A stretch of 64,000 nucleotides of DNA from an uncultured Eubacteriales bacterium (GCA_934486635.1 CAKSPZ010000001.1:361118-425117), one strand, 5' to 3'. Shown: positions 1 through 8,526, numbered from the stretch's first letter. The notes: generated by a model from the sequence alone, not told the origin. A program made the numbers and translations.

Positions 1-779
1 TTGTAAATTCGGTAAAAGAATTTTTCATAAATGGCTGGAACACAATTGTCTCGTTTTTTAAGCAGACAATTCCTCAATTTATTGGAAGCGTTGAGCAATG
101 GTTTGGCAAAGTGCCGGGTAAAGTCTGGAATGGAATTATTGGCGCTGTTCAAAAAGTTACAGAATGGGGCGGAGAGCTGCTCTCAGCTGGCGTGAATGCA
201 GCAAAAAGCCTTGTTTCTGGGATTTGGAATACGCTTTGTGAATTACCGGGAAAGATGCTTGACATAGGGAAAAATATCGTTTTGGATATCTGGAATGGGA
301 TAACTAATTCTGCTCTTTGGATTAAAGATAAAGTCAAAGAGTTTGCAAATGAAATTCTAGGTGGCATAAAATCAGCTCTTGGGATACATTCGCCGTCAAA
401 GGTTTTTGAGGAACAAGTCGGTAAAAATCTTGCACTAGGCGTGGGAAAAGGCTTTACATCTTCAATGAAAGACATTACAAAAAATATGCAAAAGGCGATT
501 CCAACAAATTTTGACATGGATTTAACAGCTGCCATAAATTACACAAATTCTAGCGAAGATTTAGTTATGAAAAATGCTAAAAGAAGCAGTAGTAATGTGG
601 CTTTAGAAGAAGCATTGGCGAGAAAAAAAGAGATGGATTTGCTTGAAAATATATTTACACAAACGAAAGAAATCAACGAAAGTTTGTATGGAAAATTTGT
701 GACGGCGCTGGTTGATGGAGTCAACGTTTCGGTAGATAATCGGGAACTTGCGCGCCTAATAAGACGTTACTGTGTGTGA
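1..779 (+). CDS. Phage tail tape measure protein, C-terminal part (gene continues left of the window)
   Basis: The frame is open from base 3 with no start required, so this is the last 258 residues of a larger gene. A GTG at 111 is only an internal codon. The tape measure protein sets tail length and is threaded inside the phage tail tube. What supports the call is a run of Trp/Gly-rich repeats (PGKVWNGI, KSLVSGIWNT, KNIVLDIWNGI), followed by the LGIHSPSKVFEE motif and a Gly-rich helix common near the C-terminus of these proteins. The position just upstream of the distal tail protein gene is the standard siphophage order. Confidence 0.85.
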   Translation, partial: VNSVKEFFINGWNTIVSFFKQTIPQFIGSVEQWFGKVPGKVWNGIIGAVQKVTEWGGELLSAGVNAAKSLVSGIWNTLCELPGKMLDIGKNIVLDIWNGITNSALWIKDKVKEFANEILGGIKSALGIHSPSKVFEEQVGKNLALGVGKGFTSSMKDITKNMQKAIPTNFDMDLTAAINYTNSSEDLVMKNAKRSSSNVALEEALARKKEMDLLENIFTQTKEINESLYGKFVTALVDGVNVSVDNRELARLIRRYCV

Positions 780-809
780 CCACGCAGGACTAGTTCGCAT
801 TTGAGTTAA

Positions 810-932
810 ATGAAAAATTTAAAAATCACATTACATGGCGAAAATGCAATGCGAGCAGCGATACAAGAACCTTTTTCAAAAAATTCCAAAATCTCAAAAA
901 CTTTTATGGATTTTGGGATTAAAGCTAGGTGA
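810..932 (+). CDS. Small phage ORF, 40 aa, function unknown
   Basis: An ATG at 810 opens a 40-codon frame that starts MKNLKITLHGENAM and ends FGIKAR. Its TGA overlaps the GTG start of the next gene as GTGA, which suggests translational coupling into the distal tail gene. The ribosome binding site is weak (AGGAC lies about 20 nt upstream), so it could be read by reinitiation after the tape measure stop at 779. I do not recognise a family. It could also be non-coding spacer, but the exact 4-bp overlap argues for a gene. Confidence 0.5.
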   Translation: MKNLKITLHGENAMRAAIQEPFSKNSKISKTFMDFGIKAR

Positions 933-1750
933 AAAAATTGCCAACATTAAAATATGTAAATCATTTGGGTGAAATTATCGATTTTAACACTAAAAATTAT
1001 TTTACAAACTCATATATAATGCGGGATTACGTATGGAATTATGACAGTGATTTTTATAAAATTAAAAATTTTAATACTGTTGGTGTGGGCTCAAAAACGC
1101 TGTCAGTATCAGTTTATGCAAGCAGTCAGAATGAGGCATTTGAGCTTTTTAATTTTCTTTTTGAAGTATTTGAAAAAGATGTTTTAGCGCAGATACCGGG
1201 GAAATTTTATATAGGAGATTATTATTTTGCAGGGTATGTGATTTCAAGTTCAAAAAAAGAATTTTTATCGTCGCAAAACCTTTTAAGCCTAGATTTGACG
1301 GTGATTTCAGACACTAATACCTGGGTGCGCGAGGTAACATACAGCTTTTCAAAAAATCAACTAATTTCCGGGCATGGGTACGTTTATAAGTATCCATATC
1401 GGTATTCGTCAGGAGCACTTAAAATGCTTTTTAACGAGGCATTGACCAATAGTGATTTTAAGCTAATTATTTATGGGTCAACGTCAAATCCGGAGCTGTA
1501 TATTGGCGGGCATAGGTATTTGGTCGATGTTCCAATTGAAAGTAAGGAATATCTTGAAATTAATAGCAGAGAAAAAACGCTGGAATTGATTCAAAGCGAT
1601 GGAACTCGAACAAGTGCATTAAAATTTAGAAACCGTGACAGTTACATTTTTCAAAAAATACCGACCGGAACCGTTTCTATAAGCTTGAACAACGACTTTG
1701 GGTTTGATTTAACAATCTATGACGAACGGAGTGAACCACTTTGGATTTGA
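929..1750 (+). CDS. Phage distal tail protein (Dit-like siphovirus tail component)
   Basis: 273 aa, the usual size for Dit proteins, which form the hexameric ring joining the tail tube to the baseplate. The N-terminal half (about 1-130) has the mixed beta pattern of the siphovirus tail component family, including VGVGSKTLSVSVYA and the PGKFYIGDYYFAGYV turn that precedes a beta strand. The C-terminal half looks like a galectin-like carbohydrate-binding extension. The start is a GTG overlapping the stop of the 40-aa ORF. The end overlaps the next start by 10 nt. Position after the tape measure gene agrees with this role. Confidence 0.75.
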   Translation: MKKLPTLKYVNHLGEIIDFNTKNYFTNSYIMRDYVWNYDSDFYKIKNFNTVGVGSKTLSVSVYASSQNEAFELFNFLFEVFEKDVLAQIPGKFYIGDYYFAGYVISSSKKEFLSSQNLLSLDLTVISDTNTWVREVTYSFSKNQLISGHGYVYKYPYRYSSGALKMLFNEALTNSDFKLIIYGSTSNPELYIGGHRYLVDVPIESKEYLEINSREKTLELIQSDGTRTSALKFRNRDSYIFQKIPTGTVSISLNNDFGFDLTIYDERSEPLWI

Positions 1751-2709
1751 TTTATACAGATAAAAATCGACTAGATTTAGGTGTTTTAAAAGACTATGAA
1801 TTAGACCTTGAAATTGGCACGGAAAATGACTTCCAAATTGCAACAAATATTGAAAATAACGTGATTCCGGTGGGTGGATATTTCTATTTTGAAAATACGG
1901 AATATGGTGGAAAAATTACACAGTTAAAAGTTGATACAGCTCAAAATCAACTGTTTTATGGGGGCAGAACGTTCTATGGAATGCTCTGCGATAAAGTAAT
2001 TTGCCCAGATTCCGGTGAAGATTATTACATAGTGAGCGGTGACGCAAATGCGATAATATCTGGACTTATCGCACGTTTGGGATTATCTGATTTATTTGTT
2101 GCATCTAGTGAAAATTCAGGACTTAATTTTCTAAATTATCAATTTGATAGATACATAGATGCATATTCTGGTCTCGTTAAAATGCTAAAAAAGAAAAATT
2201 ATAAACTAAAATTAATTCTAAAAAATCAATTCGTGGAACTTAGTGCGGTTCCAATTATTGATTATTCTGCGGACGAATTTTCAAGTGATAATGTTAATTT
2301 TACAATCGAGCAAAATAAAGCTCCGGTTAACCATTTGATATGCCTTGGGCAAGGGGATTTAGCAGAACGTACTGTAATAAATCTTTATTCGGATGCATCC
2401 GGTAACATTTCAAAGATACCGCATTATACCGGGATCTATGAAGTTGTACAGACCTATGATTATTCTAGCGTAGAAAGCAAAGAAGAACTTTTGAAAAGTG
2501 GAACTGAAAAGCTTTTAGAGTTACAACAAGCTGATGAAATTAATGTCACAATAGAAAATACAGAAAAAGATGTTGGAGACATCGTAGGTGGCGAGGAAAC
2601 CGTGACGGGGCTTAGTATTACTGGGTTTATTACGAAAAAAATCGTAAAGATTCGGAATAATGAGGCGCCGAAATTTGTTTACGAAGTGGGCAACAGAACT
2701 GTTATGTAG
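1741..2709 (+). CDS. Phage tail / baseplate protein, Siphovirus ReqiPepy6 Gp37-like
   Basis: 322 aa starting at a TTG that overlaps the end of the distal tail gene. It resembles the Gp37-like family found between Dit and fibre genes in phages of Gram-positive bacteria, where it takes the place of the tail-associated hub protein (Tal). Visible features are an N-terminal beta-rich hub part with GGRTFYGMLCDKVI near residue 80 and a conserved APVNHLICLGQGD segment near residue 200. The C-terminus (DVGDIVGGEETVTG and ITKKIVKI) resembles the final beta domain of this family. I see no peptidase motif. Confidence 0.7.
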   Translation: MDLIYTDKNRLDLGVLKDYELDLEIGTENDFQIATNIENNVIPVGGYFYFENTEYGGKITQLKVDTAQNQLFYGGRTFYGMLCDKVICPDSGEDYYIVSGDANAIISGLIARLGLSDLFVASSENSGLNFLNYQFDRYIDAYSGLVKMLKKKNYKLKLILKNQFVELSAVPIIDYSADEFSSDNVNFTIEQNKAPVNHLICLGQGDLAERTVINLYSDASGNISKIPHYTGIYEVVQTYDYSSVESKEELLKSGTEKLLELQQADEINVTIENTEKDVGDIVGGEETVTGLSITGFITKKIVKIRNNEAPKFVYEVGNRTVM

Positions 2710-2731
2710 CGAAAAGGAAGGAGGATTTAGT

Positions 2732-3871
2732 ATGGCAGTAAAATTGATAACAGGCCTAAAGGAAACACAGGACATTCAGTCAGAAGACGATGGAGCAAGG
2801 ATTTATGGTACAATTTCGAGCGAAGACCGAGTTTTAGATGTCGGAGAAAAGTTTGCATATCAGATAATTACCAATAACTGTGTGCGTATAAAATCCGGAG
2901 AAATATTGATGCAAGGGCGACACATCCGCCAGGCGCCGGGGACTTACACAAATTTGGTAATTGACAACGGAACACAAGGGCAAAATCGCAATGATTTGAT
3001 AGTTATGAGGTACACAAAAAAGAGTGATAACAATATTGAAAATGCCGAATTTGCGGTTGTTAAGGGTGCCCCTGCAGCATTAGCAGTTGACCCAGGACTT
3101 ACAACTGGAAACATTTATGAAGGCTGCCTTATTCATGAAATGGCGTTGTACCGAGTATCAATAAGTGGGTTAAGCATAACATCAATAACGAGGTTGTTTA
3201 AAACATTAGAAAATTTAGAAAATCGAGTGACACCTATAACAAAAGGCGGAACTGGAGCCACTACTGCAAGTGGAGCGTTAACAAATTTAGGAGTTACAGC
3301 AACAGCGACAGAACTTAACTATGTAGACGGAGTAACTAGCAATATTCAAACACAACTTTATGGAAAAGCCAATTATGAAATAAAGAATAGCACTGATTTT
3401 AATTCCATGACGACGCCAGGTCTTTATACAATGCGAAGTAGTTCTACGAACGCCCCAACTTCTGGAACTTATCACAGTTTGATAGTGAATAAATCTGATA
3501 ATGGAAATTATGTGCAACAAATAGCAATCAAAGAAGGTACAACAGATATGTATCTTCGAGAGTTATCAGGTGGAGCATGGAGTAATTGGGCAAAGGTTGG
3601 ATTAGTAGTTGACTATTCTGCAACATTATCAACTTCGTGGACAGGAAGCAGTGCATCATATACTCAAACGATTACCGTAACTGGAATTACTAACGCGGAT
3701 ACTCCAATCGTAGATGTGGTTTTAAGTTCAACAACAAGCACGGCATTAAGTCAACTGGAAGCCTGGAATTGCGTTTCAAAAATAGAAACTGGAACGAATC
3801 AAATCACTGTCACTTGCTTAGAAGATAAGCCAACAATTGCAATTCCAATACAATTGAAGGTGGTGAGATAG
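2732..3871 (+). CDS. Phage tail fibre / receptor-binding structural protein
   Basis: 379 aa. The ATG at 2732 is preceded by AAGGAAGGAGG with 7 nt spacing, which decides the start over a longer in-frame extension. The N-terminal 150 residues look like an attachment domain. The middle carries the GGTGATTASGALTNLG motif and an ATELNYVDGVTSNIQTQL repeat, both common in tail fibres as trimeric stalk elements. A beta-rich module with WSNWAKVG follows, as in fibre tips. It probably recognises the host surface together with the Kelch-like protein downstream, 2 bp away. Confidence 0.75.
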   Translation: MAVKLITGLKETQDIQSEDDGARIYGTISSEDRVLDVGEKFAYQIITNNCVRIKSGEILMQGRHIRQAPGTYTNLVIDNGTQGQNRNDLIVMRYTKKSDNNIENAEFAVVKGAPAALAVDPGLTTGNIYEGCLIHEMALYRVSISGLSITSITRLFKTLENLENRVTPITKGGTGATTASGALTNLGVTATATELNYVDGVTSNIQTQLYGKANYEIKNSTDFNSMTTPGLYTMRSSSTNAPTSGTYHSLIVNKSDNGNYVQQIAIKEGTTDMYLRELSGGAWSNWAKVGLVVDYSATLSTSWTGSSASYTQTITVTGITNADTPIVDVVLSSTTSTALSQLEAWNCVSKIETGTNQITVTCLEDKPTIAIPIQLKVVR

Positions 3872-3873
3872 AA

Positions 3874-5088
3874 ATGGCACAATCTATTATATCAAGACGA
3901 GGTTCACAGTACGTAAAAATAAATTATGATTATTATTACAAAGTCAATCCAATAAGCCATTGCCAGGTGAAATATTCGCCATGGGGAACTACAACATCTG
4001 CTGGCGCTTCCATTGCAAACAAAAAGTATGCAATTTTCGCAGGGGGAAATGCTGGGTCTGGAACGATTAACAATACAATAGGATTTTCTGAAAATCTTAG
4101 TACAGTGGGCGTTTCTACTCTATCAATTGCGAGAAATTGGTGTTATGGAATTGATATAGGAAGTTATGGCTTAATTTGTGGAGGTACGACCAATGGAGGA
4201 CCAACTGGTGCGGTAAATACTGTTGATACCTATAATTCGAGCTTGATTAAGGGGTCAACAACTTTATACAGTGCAGCGCAAGCACCAATGACAGCAAAAG
4301 CAGGAACGGAGTATGCGTTAGTTGCAGGAGGTATAAAGACAAATGATAGTTATGTAACTAGTGTAACGGCGTTTAGCAGTTCTTTGTCAAAAACAAGCGT
4401 ATCGAGCTTGAGTCAAGGAAGATACAATCGGCAAGGAGGAGTAGGAATTGGAAATTATGCAATTTTTGTAGGAGGAATGTATGCTAGTGGGTCTTACAGC
4501 AACAAAATAGATGTTTACAATTCATCTTTAACAAAGATTTCTACATCAATAACTTTAAGTACTCCAAGATTTTATTTTGGATCAGCGGGAATTGGAAATT
4601 ATGCGATTTTTGCTGGAGGAAGTATTTCAGATTCAGCAAAAACCAGTACAGTCGAAACTGTAAGTGTGAATTTAGTACGCAGCAGTTTGACAAATTTACC
4701 AAATGCAAGTTGGCAAATTACCGGTGGTAAGGTTGGAAACTATGCGATTTTTGCAGGTGGAAGCACATCAAGTGTTTATTTGTCCGGAGTATATGCATAT
4801 ACTCCGAGTTTGGTGCGAACAACAATAGATTCATTGTTAATTGCAAGAGAATGTTGTGCATGTGCAAATGTTGGAGATTATATTTTGTTTTCATCCGGGA
4901 ATGCGGGTTCTCCGGTGGATTGTACAGACGCATATAGTTCTAATTCAGAATTCTATTTGTCTATAACAAAGGGCAGCAAATATAAGTTTAATAATTCTAA
5001 CGCAGAATTAAGCGCAAATTCATCGACAACATTGACGTTTGCAGAACCGATTACAGGTTATGTGAAAATGAAAAAGGGAACAATTTAA
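3874..5088 (+). CDS. Phage Kelch-like repeat protein, predicted beta-propeller tail tip
   Basis: 404 aa. Seven repeats of about 48 residues each carry a core such as KYAIFAGG, SYGLICGG, EYALVAGG, NYAIFVGG, NYAIFAGG (twice) and DYILFSSG. This is the double-glycine hallmark of Kelch blades, so a seven-bladed beta-propeller is expected. The region between repeats is Ser/Thr-rich. The last 60 residues (YKFNNSNAELSANSS, then GYVKMKKGTI) look like a separate attachment or trimerisation tail. The RBS is AAGGTGGTGAG before ATG 3874. The location after the fibre gene suggests a glycan- or protein-binding adhesin. The final 175 bp are repeated at 9124-9298. Confidence 0.7.
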   Translation: MAQSIISRRGSQYVKINYDYYYKVNPISHCQVKYSPWGTTTSAGASIANKKYAIFAGGNAGSGTINNTIGFSENLSTVGVSTLSIARNWCYGIDIGSYGLICGGTTNGGPTGAVNTVDTYNSSLIKGSTTLYSAAQAPMTAKAGTEYALVAGGIKTNDSYVTSVTAFSSSLSKTSVSSLSQGRYNRQGGVGIGNYAIFVGGMYASGSYSNKIDVYNSSLTKISTSITLSTPRFYFGSAGIGNYAIFAGGSISDSAKTSTVETVSVNLVRSSLTNLPNASWQITGGKVGNYAIFAGGSTSSVYLSGVYAYTPSLVRTTIDSLLIARECCACANVGDYILFSSGNAGSPVDCTDAYSSNSEFYLSITKGSKYKFNNSNAELSANSSTTLTFAEPITGYVKMKKGTI

Positions 5089-5100
5089 GGAGAGATTATT

Positions 5101-5427
5101 ATGATAAAAATTGAAAAATACACAGGAGAAAAAACATACATGTATCCAAATGGAAGCATTGCAACCCCGGAAAAGGTCAAGGAGGACTTTCCAGCAATTT
5201 TAGTTTATCCTCATATTATTGAAACCGATGAAGCGGGACAAGTCTTGTTTGCAGTAGACAATTTAAGTGCTGTACGTACAAATTTAAATATAGACTCGTC
5301 CTTGTCGGAAAACGAAGCAATAGCAAAAATTGAAGAAATTAGAAATGCACCGGAGCCGGAACCGGAGGTCTCAGCAGAAGAACGAACCGCAGCAGCGCTT
5401 GAATTTATTGCATTGTCGAATATTTAG
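5101..5427 (+). CDS. Phage protein of unknown function, 108 aa (copy 1)
   Basis: Small acidic protein lying between the tail-tip genes and xkdX, with the RBS AAGGAGAG 7-8 nt before the ATG. The first 60 residues are mixed alpha/beta (KTYMYPNGSIATPEKV, AILVYPHIIET). A Pro/Glu linker (EPEPEV) precedes a short C-terminal helix AAALEFIALSNI. Position resembles XkdW-type genes of PBSX-like phages, but I do not recognise a specific family. An apparently identical copy is at 9311. Confidence 0.7.
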   Translation: MIKIEKYTGEKTYMYPNGSIATPEKVKEDFPAILVYPHIIETDEAGQVLFAVDNLSAVRTNLNIDSSLSENEAIAKIEEIRNAPEPEPEVSAEERTAAALEFIALSNI

Positions 5428-5444
5428 AATGGAGGTATCACAAA

Positions 5445-5588
5445 ATGAGTTTTGAAATTATAAAAAAGAATTATAATCGAGGTTTATGGACGAAACAAAT
5501 GGTGAGAAAAGCTGTAGAGAAGAATGTAATTACAGGAGAACAATATGAAGAAATTACAGGCGAAAAGTTTTCTTTAAAAGAACAATAA
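5445..5588 (+). CDS. xkdX: XkdX family phage protein (copy 1)
   Basis: 47 aa, below usual ORF cut-offs. The pattern is that of XkdX proteins: FEIIKKNYNRGLWT, then VRKAVEKNVIT and a final GEQYEEITGEKF. The RBS GGAGG is 9 nt upstream of the ATG. XkdX is a small protein regularly encoded between tail and lysis genes in phages of Firmicutes. Its role is not established. An identical copy lies at 9655. Confidence 0.85.
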   Translation: MSFEIIKKNYNRGLWTKQMVRKAVEKNVITGEQYEEITGEKFSLKEQ

Positions 5589-5731
5589 ATCTAGTTTTTT
5601 ACCTATTAATAAGCAGAAAAACACTGCAAGTGATCTCGCACAATAAGTCGCACACAAAGCTAAATTGTATATATAAAAATTGCAATTACGAGCCAGACTT
5701 CAGGTGGTGCAAGATTAAAGGTTCTTTTGAA

Positions 5732-5754
5732 GCTTTTCTTCCTCAAAGAAAAGC
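5732..5754 (+). promoter_or_regulatory. Hairpin directly before the endolysin ribosome binding site (copy 1)
   Basis: GCTTTTCTT (5732-5740) can pair with AAGAAAAGC (5746-5754) around the loop CCTCA. The stem ends only 2 nt before AAAGGAGGAG, the ribosome binding site of the endolysin gene. It might tune translation or mark an RNA processing site. The duplicated copy is at 9942-9964. The rest of the 184-bp gap between xkdX and the endolysin gene shows no further gene. Confidence 0.4.
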
Positions 5755-5772
5755 GTAAAGGAGGAGATTTTT

Positions 5773-6474
5773 ATGGCAAAAGTATTTTTAGGAGTAGGTC
5801 ATGGCGGTCGAGATTCGGGAGCTGTAGGGCACTTGATTGAAAAAGATGTTAACTTGGTGGAAGCCTTGGCGTGCCGAGATTTTTTACAAACACATGGAGT
5901 AGAAGTTCTAATGTCAAGAACAAGCGATGAAGATGATCCATTGACGGATGAAATTAAAGAATGTAACGCCTTTAGCCCAGACTTAGCGATAGATTGTCAC
6001 AACAATGCCGGTGGCGGTGATGGTTTTGAAGCGTATTATTATTCCGGTGGAGGCAAAAGTAAAATTCTCGCAGAGAATATTGAAGCTGAGGTTAAAGCAA
6101 TCGGACAAAATTCAAGAGGCTGTAAAACCCGCATGAACTCTAGTGGTAGAGATTATTTTGGGTTCATCAGGGAGACAAAATGTCCGGCAGTAATAGTTGA
6201 GGGATGCTTCGTCGACAATGTAACCGACGTACAGATTGCAGACACAAAGGAAAAACAAAAAGCCTTTGGGGAGGCATACGCAAAAGGCATTTTAAGGACA
6301 CTTGGAATTGAAGTAAAAGAAAATACAGAACAAAATACACCGCAAAATAATTCTAATAAGGAAGAAAAATATTATGTTCAAGTCGGAGCTTACGCACAAA
6401 AAGAGAACGCTGAGAAACAACTCGAGGATGCGAAAAGCGCCGGATTTACCGACGCTTTTATAAAGCAGTTTTAG
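5773..6474 (+). CDS. Endolysin: N-acetylmuramoyl-L-alanine amidase with SPOR domain (copy 1)
   Basis: 233 aa. Residues 1-175 form an Amidase_3 domain. The zinc ligands are visible as the His of GVGHGGRDSGA, the Glu of VNLVEALACRD, the His of IDCHNNAGGG and the catalytic Glu of IVEGCFVDN. A short Asn/Gln-rich linker leads to a C-terminal SPOR domain (YYVQVGAYAQKENAEKQL) that binds denuded glycan. The enzyme cleaves the bond between MurNAc and the stem peptide at the end of the phage cycle. It has a strong RBS (AAAGGAGGAG). No signal peptide is present, so a holin is needed for access to the wall. Confidence 0.9.
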   Translation: MAKVFLGVGHGGRDSGAVGHLIEKDVNLVEALACRDFLQTHGVEVLMSRTSDEDDPLTDEIKECNAFSPDLAIDCHNNAGGGDGFEAYYYSGGGKSKILAENIEAEVKAIGQNSRGCKTRMNSSGRDYFGFIRETKCPAVIVEGCFVDNVTDVQIADTKEKQKAFGEAYAKGILRTLGIEVKENTEQNTPQNNSNKEEKYYVQVGAYAQKENAEKQLEDAKSAGFTDAFIKQF

Positions 6475-6484
6475 GGGGACTAGT

Positions 6485-6760
6485 ATGGAAAATAAAACGT
6501 TTGGAATAGTAACATTTGCAGTTTTAATCGAGGCGATTATTACATATTTTAATGAATTTTATGTGCAAGGCAATATCTGCTGGCAAATGCTATTTAGTAT
6601 GGTTTTAGGCGTAATTATCGCAGTAGCTTACAAACTAGATTTGCCCTCATATTTTAATTTGAGTTCAGATATACCATACATAGGTTGCATTTTGACCGGA
6701 ATTTTACTTTCTCGTGGCAGCAATTACATGTATGATTTATTAAATAAATTAAGTTTATAA
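6485..6760 (+). CDS. Holin-like phage membrane protein (copy 1)
   Basis: 91 aa, starting 10 bp after the endolysin gene with GGGGGAC as RBS. Three hydrophobic stretches are visible (about 7-25, 33-52 and 64-80), with a short polar segment KLDLPSYFNLSSD between the second and third. This size, topology and position next to an endolysin gene fit a holin that makes membrane lesions, although I cannot assign a holin family. The last dozen codons differ at DNA level from copy 2 but keep a similar ending (SNY..DLL.KLS). Confidence 0.7.
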   Translation: MENKTFGIVTFAVLIEAIITYFNEFYVQGNICWQMLFSMVLGVIIAVAYKLDLPSYFNLSSDIPYIGCILTGILLSRGSNYMYDLLNKLSL

Positions 6761-6815
6761 AAAAGAAGTACACTTACAGTCCCAAAATAAGATTGGTAAG
6801 TGTACTTTTTCTTTA
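6761..6815. terminator. Bidirectional terminator between holin gene and cargo operon
   Basis: AAGTACACTTAC (6766-6777) pairs with GTAAGTGTACTT (6796-6807), with A-rich flank on the left and TTTTTCTTT on the right. It can stop the phage late transcript and the convergent cargo operon. Confidence 0.8.
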
Positions 6816-7310
6816 GTTTTTATTTAATATTTTTAATTTTTTATTGATTAGTAAAATAATTATAATCAGGCTAAAAATCCAGAAAATCATATGAACATTG
6901 TTATATAAGTCATAAACGTCGATAAATGCTAAATTTTGATTAAAGCATAATATAATAAAAAATATAGTTATTGCAATGCTAATTAAACATTTTATTGGAT
7001 ATATGCACATTGTAATATGTAATAGGTTTTTAGTTTCAACCTGAATACTTTTGAATTTTGTTCTTTTTAGCAACCAAAAAATGAATAGGCTAATGGAAAT
7101 TACCCCGACTGTGCTAAATAGAGAACTTATTAATATAATAAAAAAATAAATTGAATTTAGTATGCCAGACTGCAGTCCTAAATTGTTAATAGATATACAG
7201 TTCTGGGAATAAAATGTCTCAACAAGATATTCTAAAAAAAACGAAAAATATAAAATTATAAAAGCAAAAATTCTATTTGACTTTTTATGAAAATTAAAAA
7301 TATAAGACAA
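6813..7310 (-). CDS. Membrane protein of a bacteriocin-like cargo operon, function unknown
   Basis: 165 aa with about four hydrophobic helices (near 13-30, 48-75, 95-120 and 132-155) and a charged C-terminus ending KKLKILNKN. The start is a TTG 13 bp downstream of the SpoIIM-like gene stop, with AGGGA as a weak RBS, so it is probably read by coupling. Being the last small membrane protein of an operon with a bacteriocin-like precursor, it could be an immunity protein, but this is inference from position. No known motif was recognised. Confidence 0.6.
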   Translation of the reverse strand: MSYIFNFHKKSNRIFAFIILYFSFFLEYLVETFYSQNCISINNLGLQSGILNSIYFFIILISSLFSTVGVISISLFIFWLLKRTKFKSIQVETKNLLHITMCIYPIKCLISIAITIFFIILCFNQNLAFIDVYDLYNNVHMIFWIFSLIIIILLINKKLKILNKN

Positions 7311-7323
7311 TTCACATCAGTCC

Positions 7324-7872
7324 CTAGACTAAAAGTTTAAATAGATTACTAGAAATTCCTATCTCTAATATACTTCCAACTAAAATGAATATGAAAATGA
7401 GAATCATGCCATTTATAAAAGTGTTTTTAAAAAAGTATTTATATTCATTTTTGATTGAATTTACAGAACCAAATAAGTAATTTTTCCAAATGGATAAAAT
7501 ATCAATTGAAGCGCTACAGATAATTGCCATTGCAAAAAGTTCAAACGTTCCATGAATTGCTAAAATTAAAATAATATACAATAAATTATGTGTTCCATAA
7601 GCTATAATAACAGAATAAAATTGTAATCCTAAGAAGAATGATAAATAAGTTACTCCTAAGATACCGCTGCCCCAAAATAAATTACATAACATTAATATTG
7701 AAGATGTTGACAAATTTGCAATTAATATTTGAAAAAAACTTGGAACAACACTTTTATCCAAAGGAAGAATAATATTTAAGGTTTTCGCAGTGAAGCTTCC
7801 TAAAATTATAAGACTTAAAATATAAGCTGATATGCCAACTAGTCTTTTCTTAGATATTATCTTACTTAACAT
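7324..7872 (-). CDS. SpoIIM / DUF95 family membrane protein
   Basis: 182 aa with about five membrane helices. The sequence has the marks of the stage II sporulation protein M superfamily: a central HGTFELFAMAI motif (helix with HGxxEL) and the closing GSILEIGIS segment. Besides sporulation, DUF95 proteins are regular members of circular bacteriocin clusters (carnocyclin and AS-48 type), where they act with a second membrane protein in maturation or export. The ATG overlaps the end of the upstream gene by 11 bp. In this prophage context a secretion or immunity role is more likely than a role in forespore engulfment. Confidence 0.7.
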   Translation of the reverse strand: MLSKIISKKRLVGISAYILSLIILGSFTAKTLNIILPLDKSVVPSFFQILIANLSTSSILMLCNLFWGSGILGVTYLSFFLGLQFYSVIIAYGTHNLLYIILILAIHGTFELFAMAIICSASIDILSIWKNYLFGSVNSIKNEYKYFFKNTFINGMILIFIFILVGSILEIGISSNLFKLLV

Positions 7873-8503
7873 AGCTTTTTTTATTTATTAATTTTACAGA
7901 GTAGAAGTAAAATAATACGGACAAAACTATTAATATAATAATGCTAAAGATTAATACATTAATAGGAATGAAGTAATACATTGCAAAGTAAAGACCAGAT
8001 AAAAGAGCTATTAAAACAAACGATATAATAGTGTCTTTATTACTTTTTTCATTATGATATTTATAAAAACTATAATTAGCAATAGACATACCAAAAAACA
8101 AAGACGATATAGAAAATAAAAATGTACACGGCAAAGTATGATTTCCTAAAATAGCATTTTTAATTAGTAATAAGCCTATAAAGTAAGACATAAAGTAAAT
8201 TATTACAAACAGGACACTAAAAAAGTTTAATGTAAATATATTTGGTTGAGTTTGCAACGATTCAAAGTGATTATCTTCATTTTGAAGAAACATAGATATT
8301 GCAAAAGCGTAAGTAAAGAGCATGATAACTATAGAAACTAAAATTAAATTTATTGGCAAAGGATATTGAGAATTTGTTAGTAAATTCCAATATGAGAGAA
8401 TAGGAACAATGATTAACGCCAATAAGTAATAATAACCAGTATTAGGTTTAAAAATTTTATTTAAAAACGGAAGAAACACTTGAGAATAATATTTTGAAAA
8501 CAT
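7862..8503 (-). CDS. Polytopic membrane protein of the cargo operon, function unknown
   Basis: 213 aa, about six membrane helices (near 25-42, 52-75, 95-118, 125-145, 155-175 and 180-202). It has a Lys-rich C-terminus and a strong RBS (AGGAGG, 9 nt before ATG). It lies directly after the secreted peptide gene and overlaps the SpoIIM-like gene. Circular bacteriocin operons carry a comparable large membrane protein in this place. No sequence motif allows a firm assignment. Confidence 0.6.
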   Translation of the reverse strand: MFSKYYSQVFLPFLNKIFKPNTGYYYLLALIIVPILSYWNLLTNSQYPLPINLILVSIVIMLFTYAFAISMFLQNEDNHFESLQTQPNIFTLNFFSVLFVIIYFMSYFIGLLLIKNAILGNHTLPCTFLFSISSLFFGMSIANYSFYKYHNEKSNKDTIISFVLIALLSGLYFAMYYFIPINVLIFSIIILIVLSVLFYFYSVKLINKKSYVK

Positions 8504-8526
8504 GATAAGATCCTCCTAATTATAAT

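Larger units (their letters stand above)
4914..6708 (+). repeat. Direct repeat, copy 1 (1,795 bp, lysis module)
   Basis: Bases 4914-6708 match 9124-10918 at a constant offset of 4,210, and I found no difference by eye. The block covers the last 175 bp of the Kelch gene, the 108-aa gene, xkdX, the endolysin gene and all but the last 50 bp of the holin gene. After 6708 the sequences drift apart while the encoded residues stay similar. Confidence 0.95.

Noticed and set aside
149..535. Minus-strand ORF inside the tape measure gene
   Set aside because: Runs antisense through a well-supported coding region, has no RBS and its product resembles nothing; a shadow frame.
2521..3520. Minus-strand ORFs opposite the tail fibre genes
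   Set aside because: Low-complexity antisense translations without start signals; the plus-strand fibre genes explain the region.
3874..5088. Diversity-generating retroelement acting on the Kelch gene
   Set aside because: No reverse transcriptase and no template/variable repeat pair in the window; the only repeat here is the long exact duplication, which lacks adenine-specific changes.
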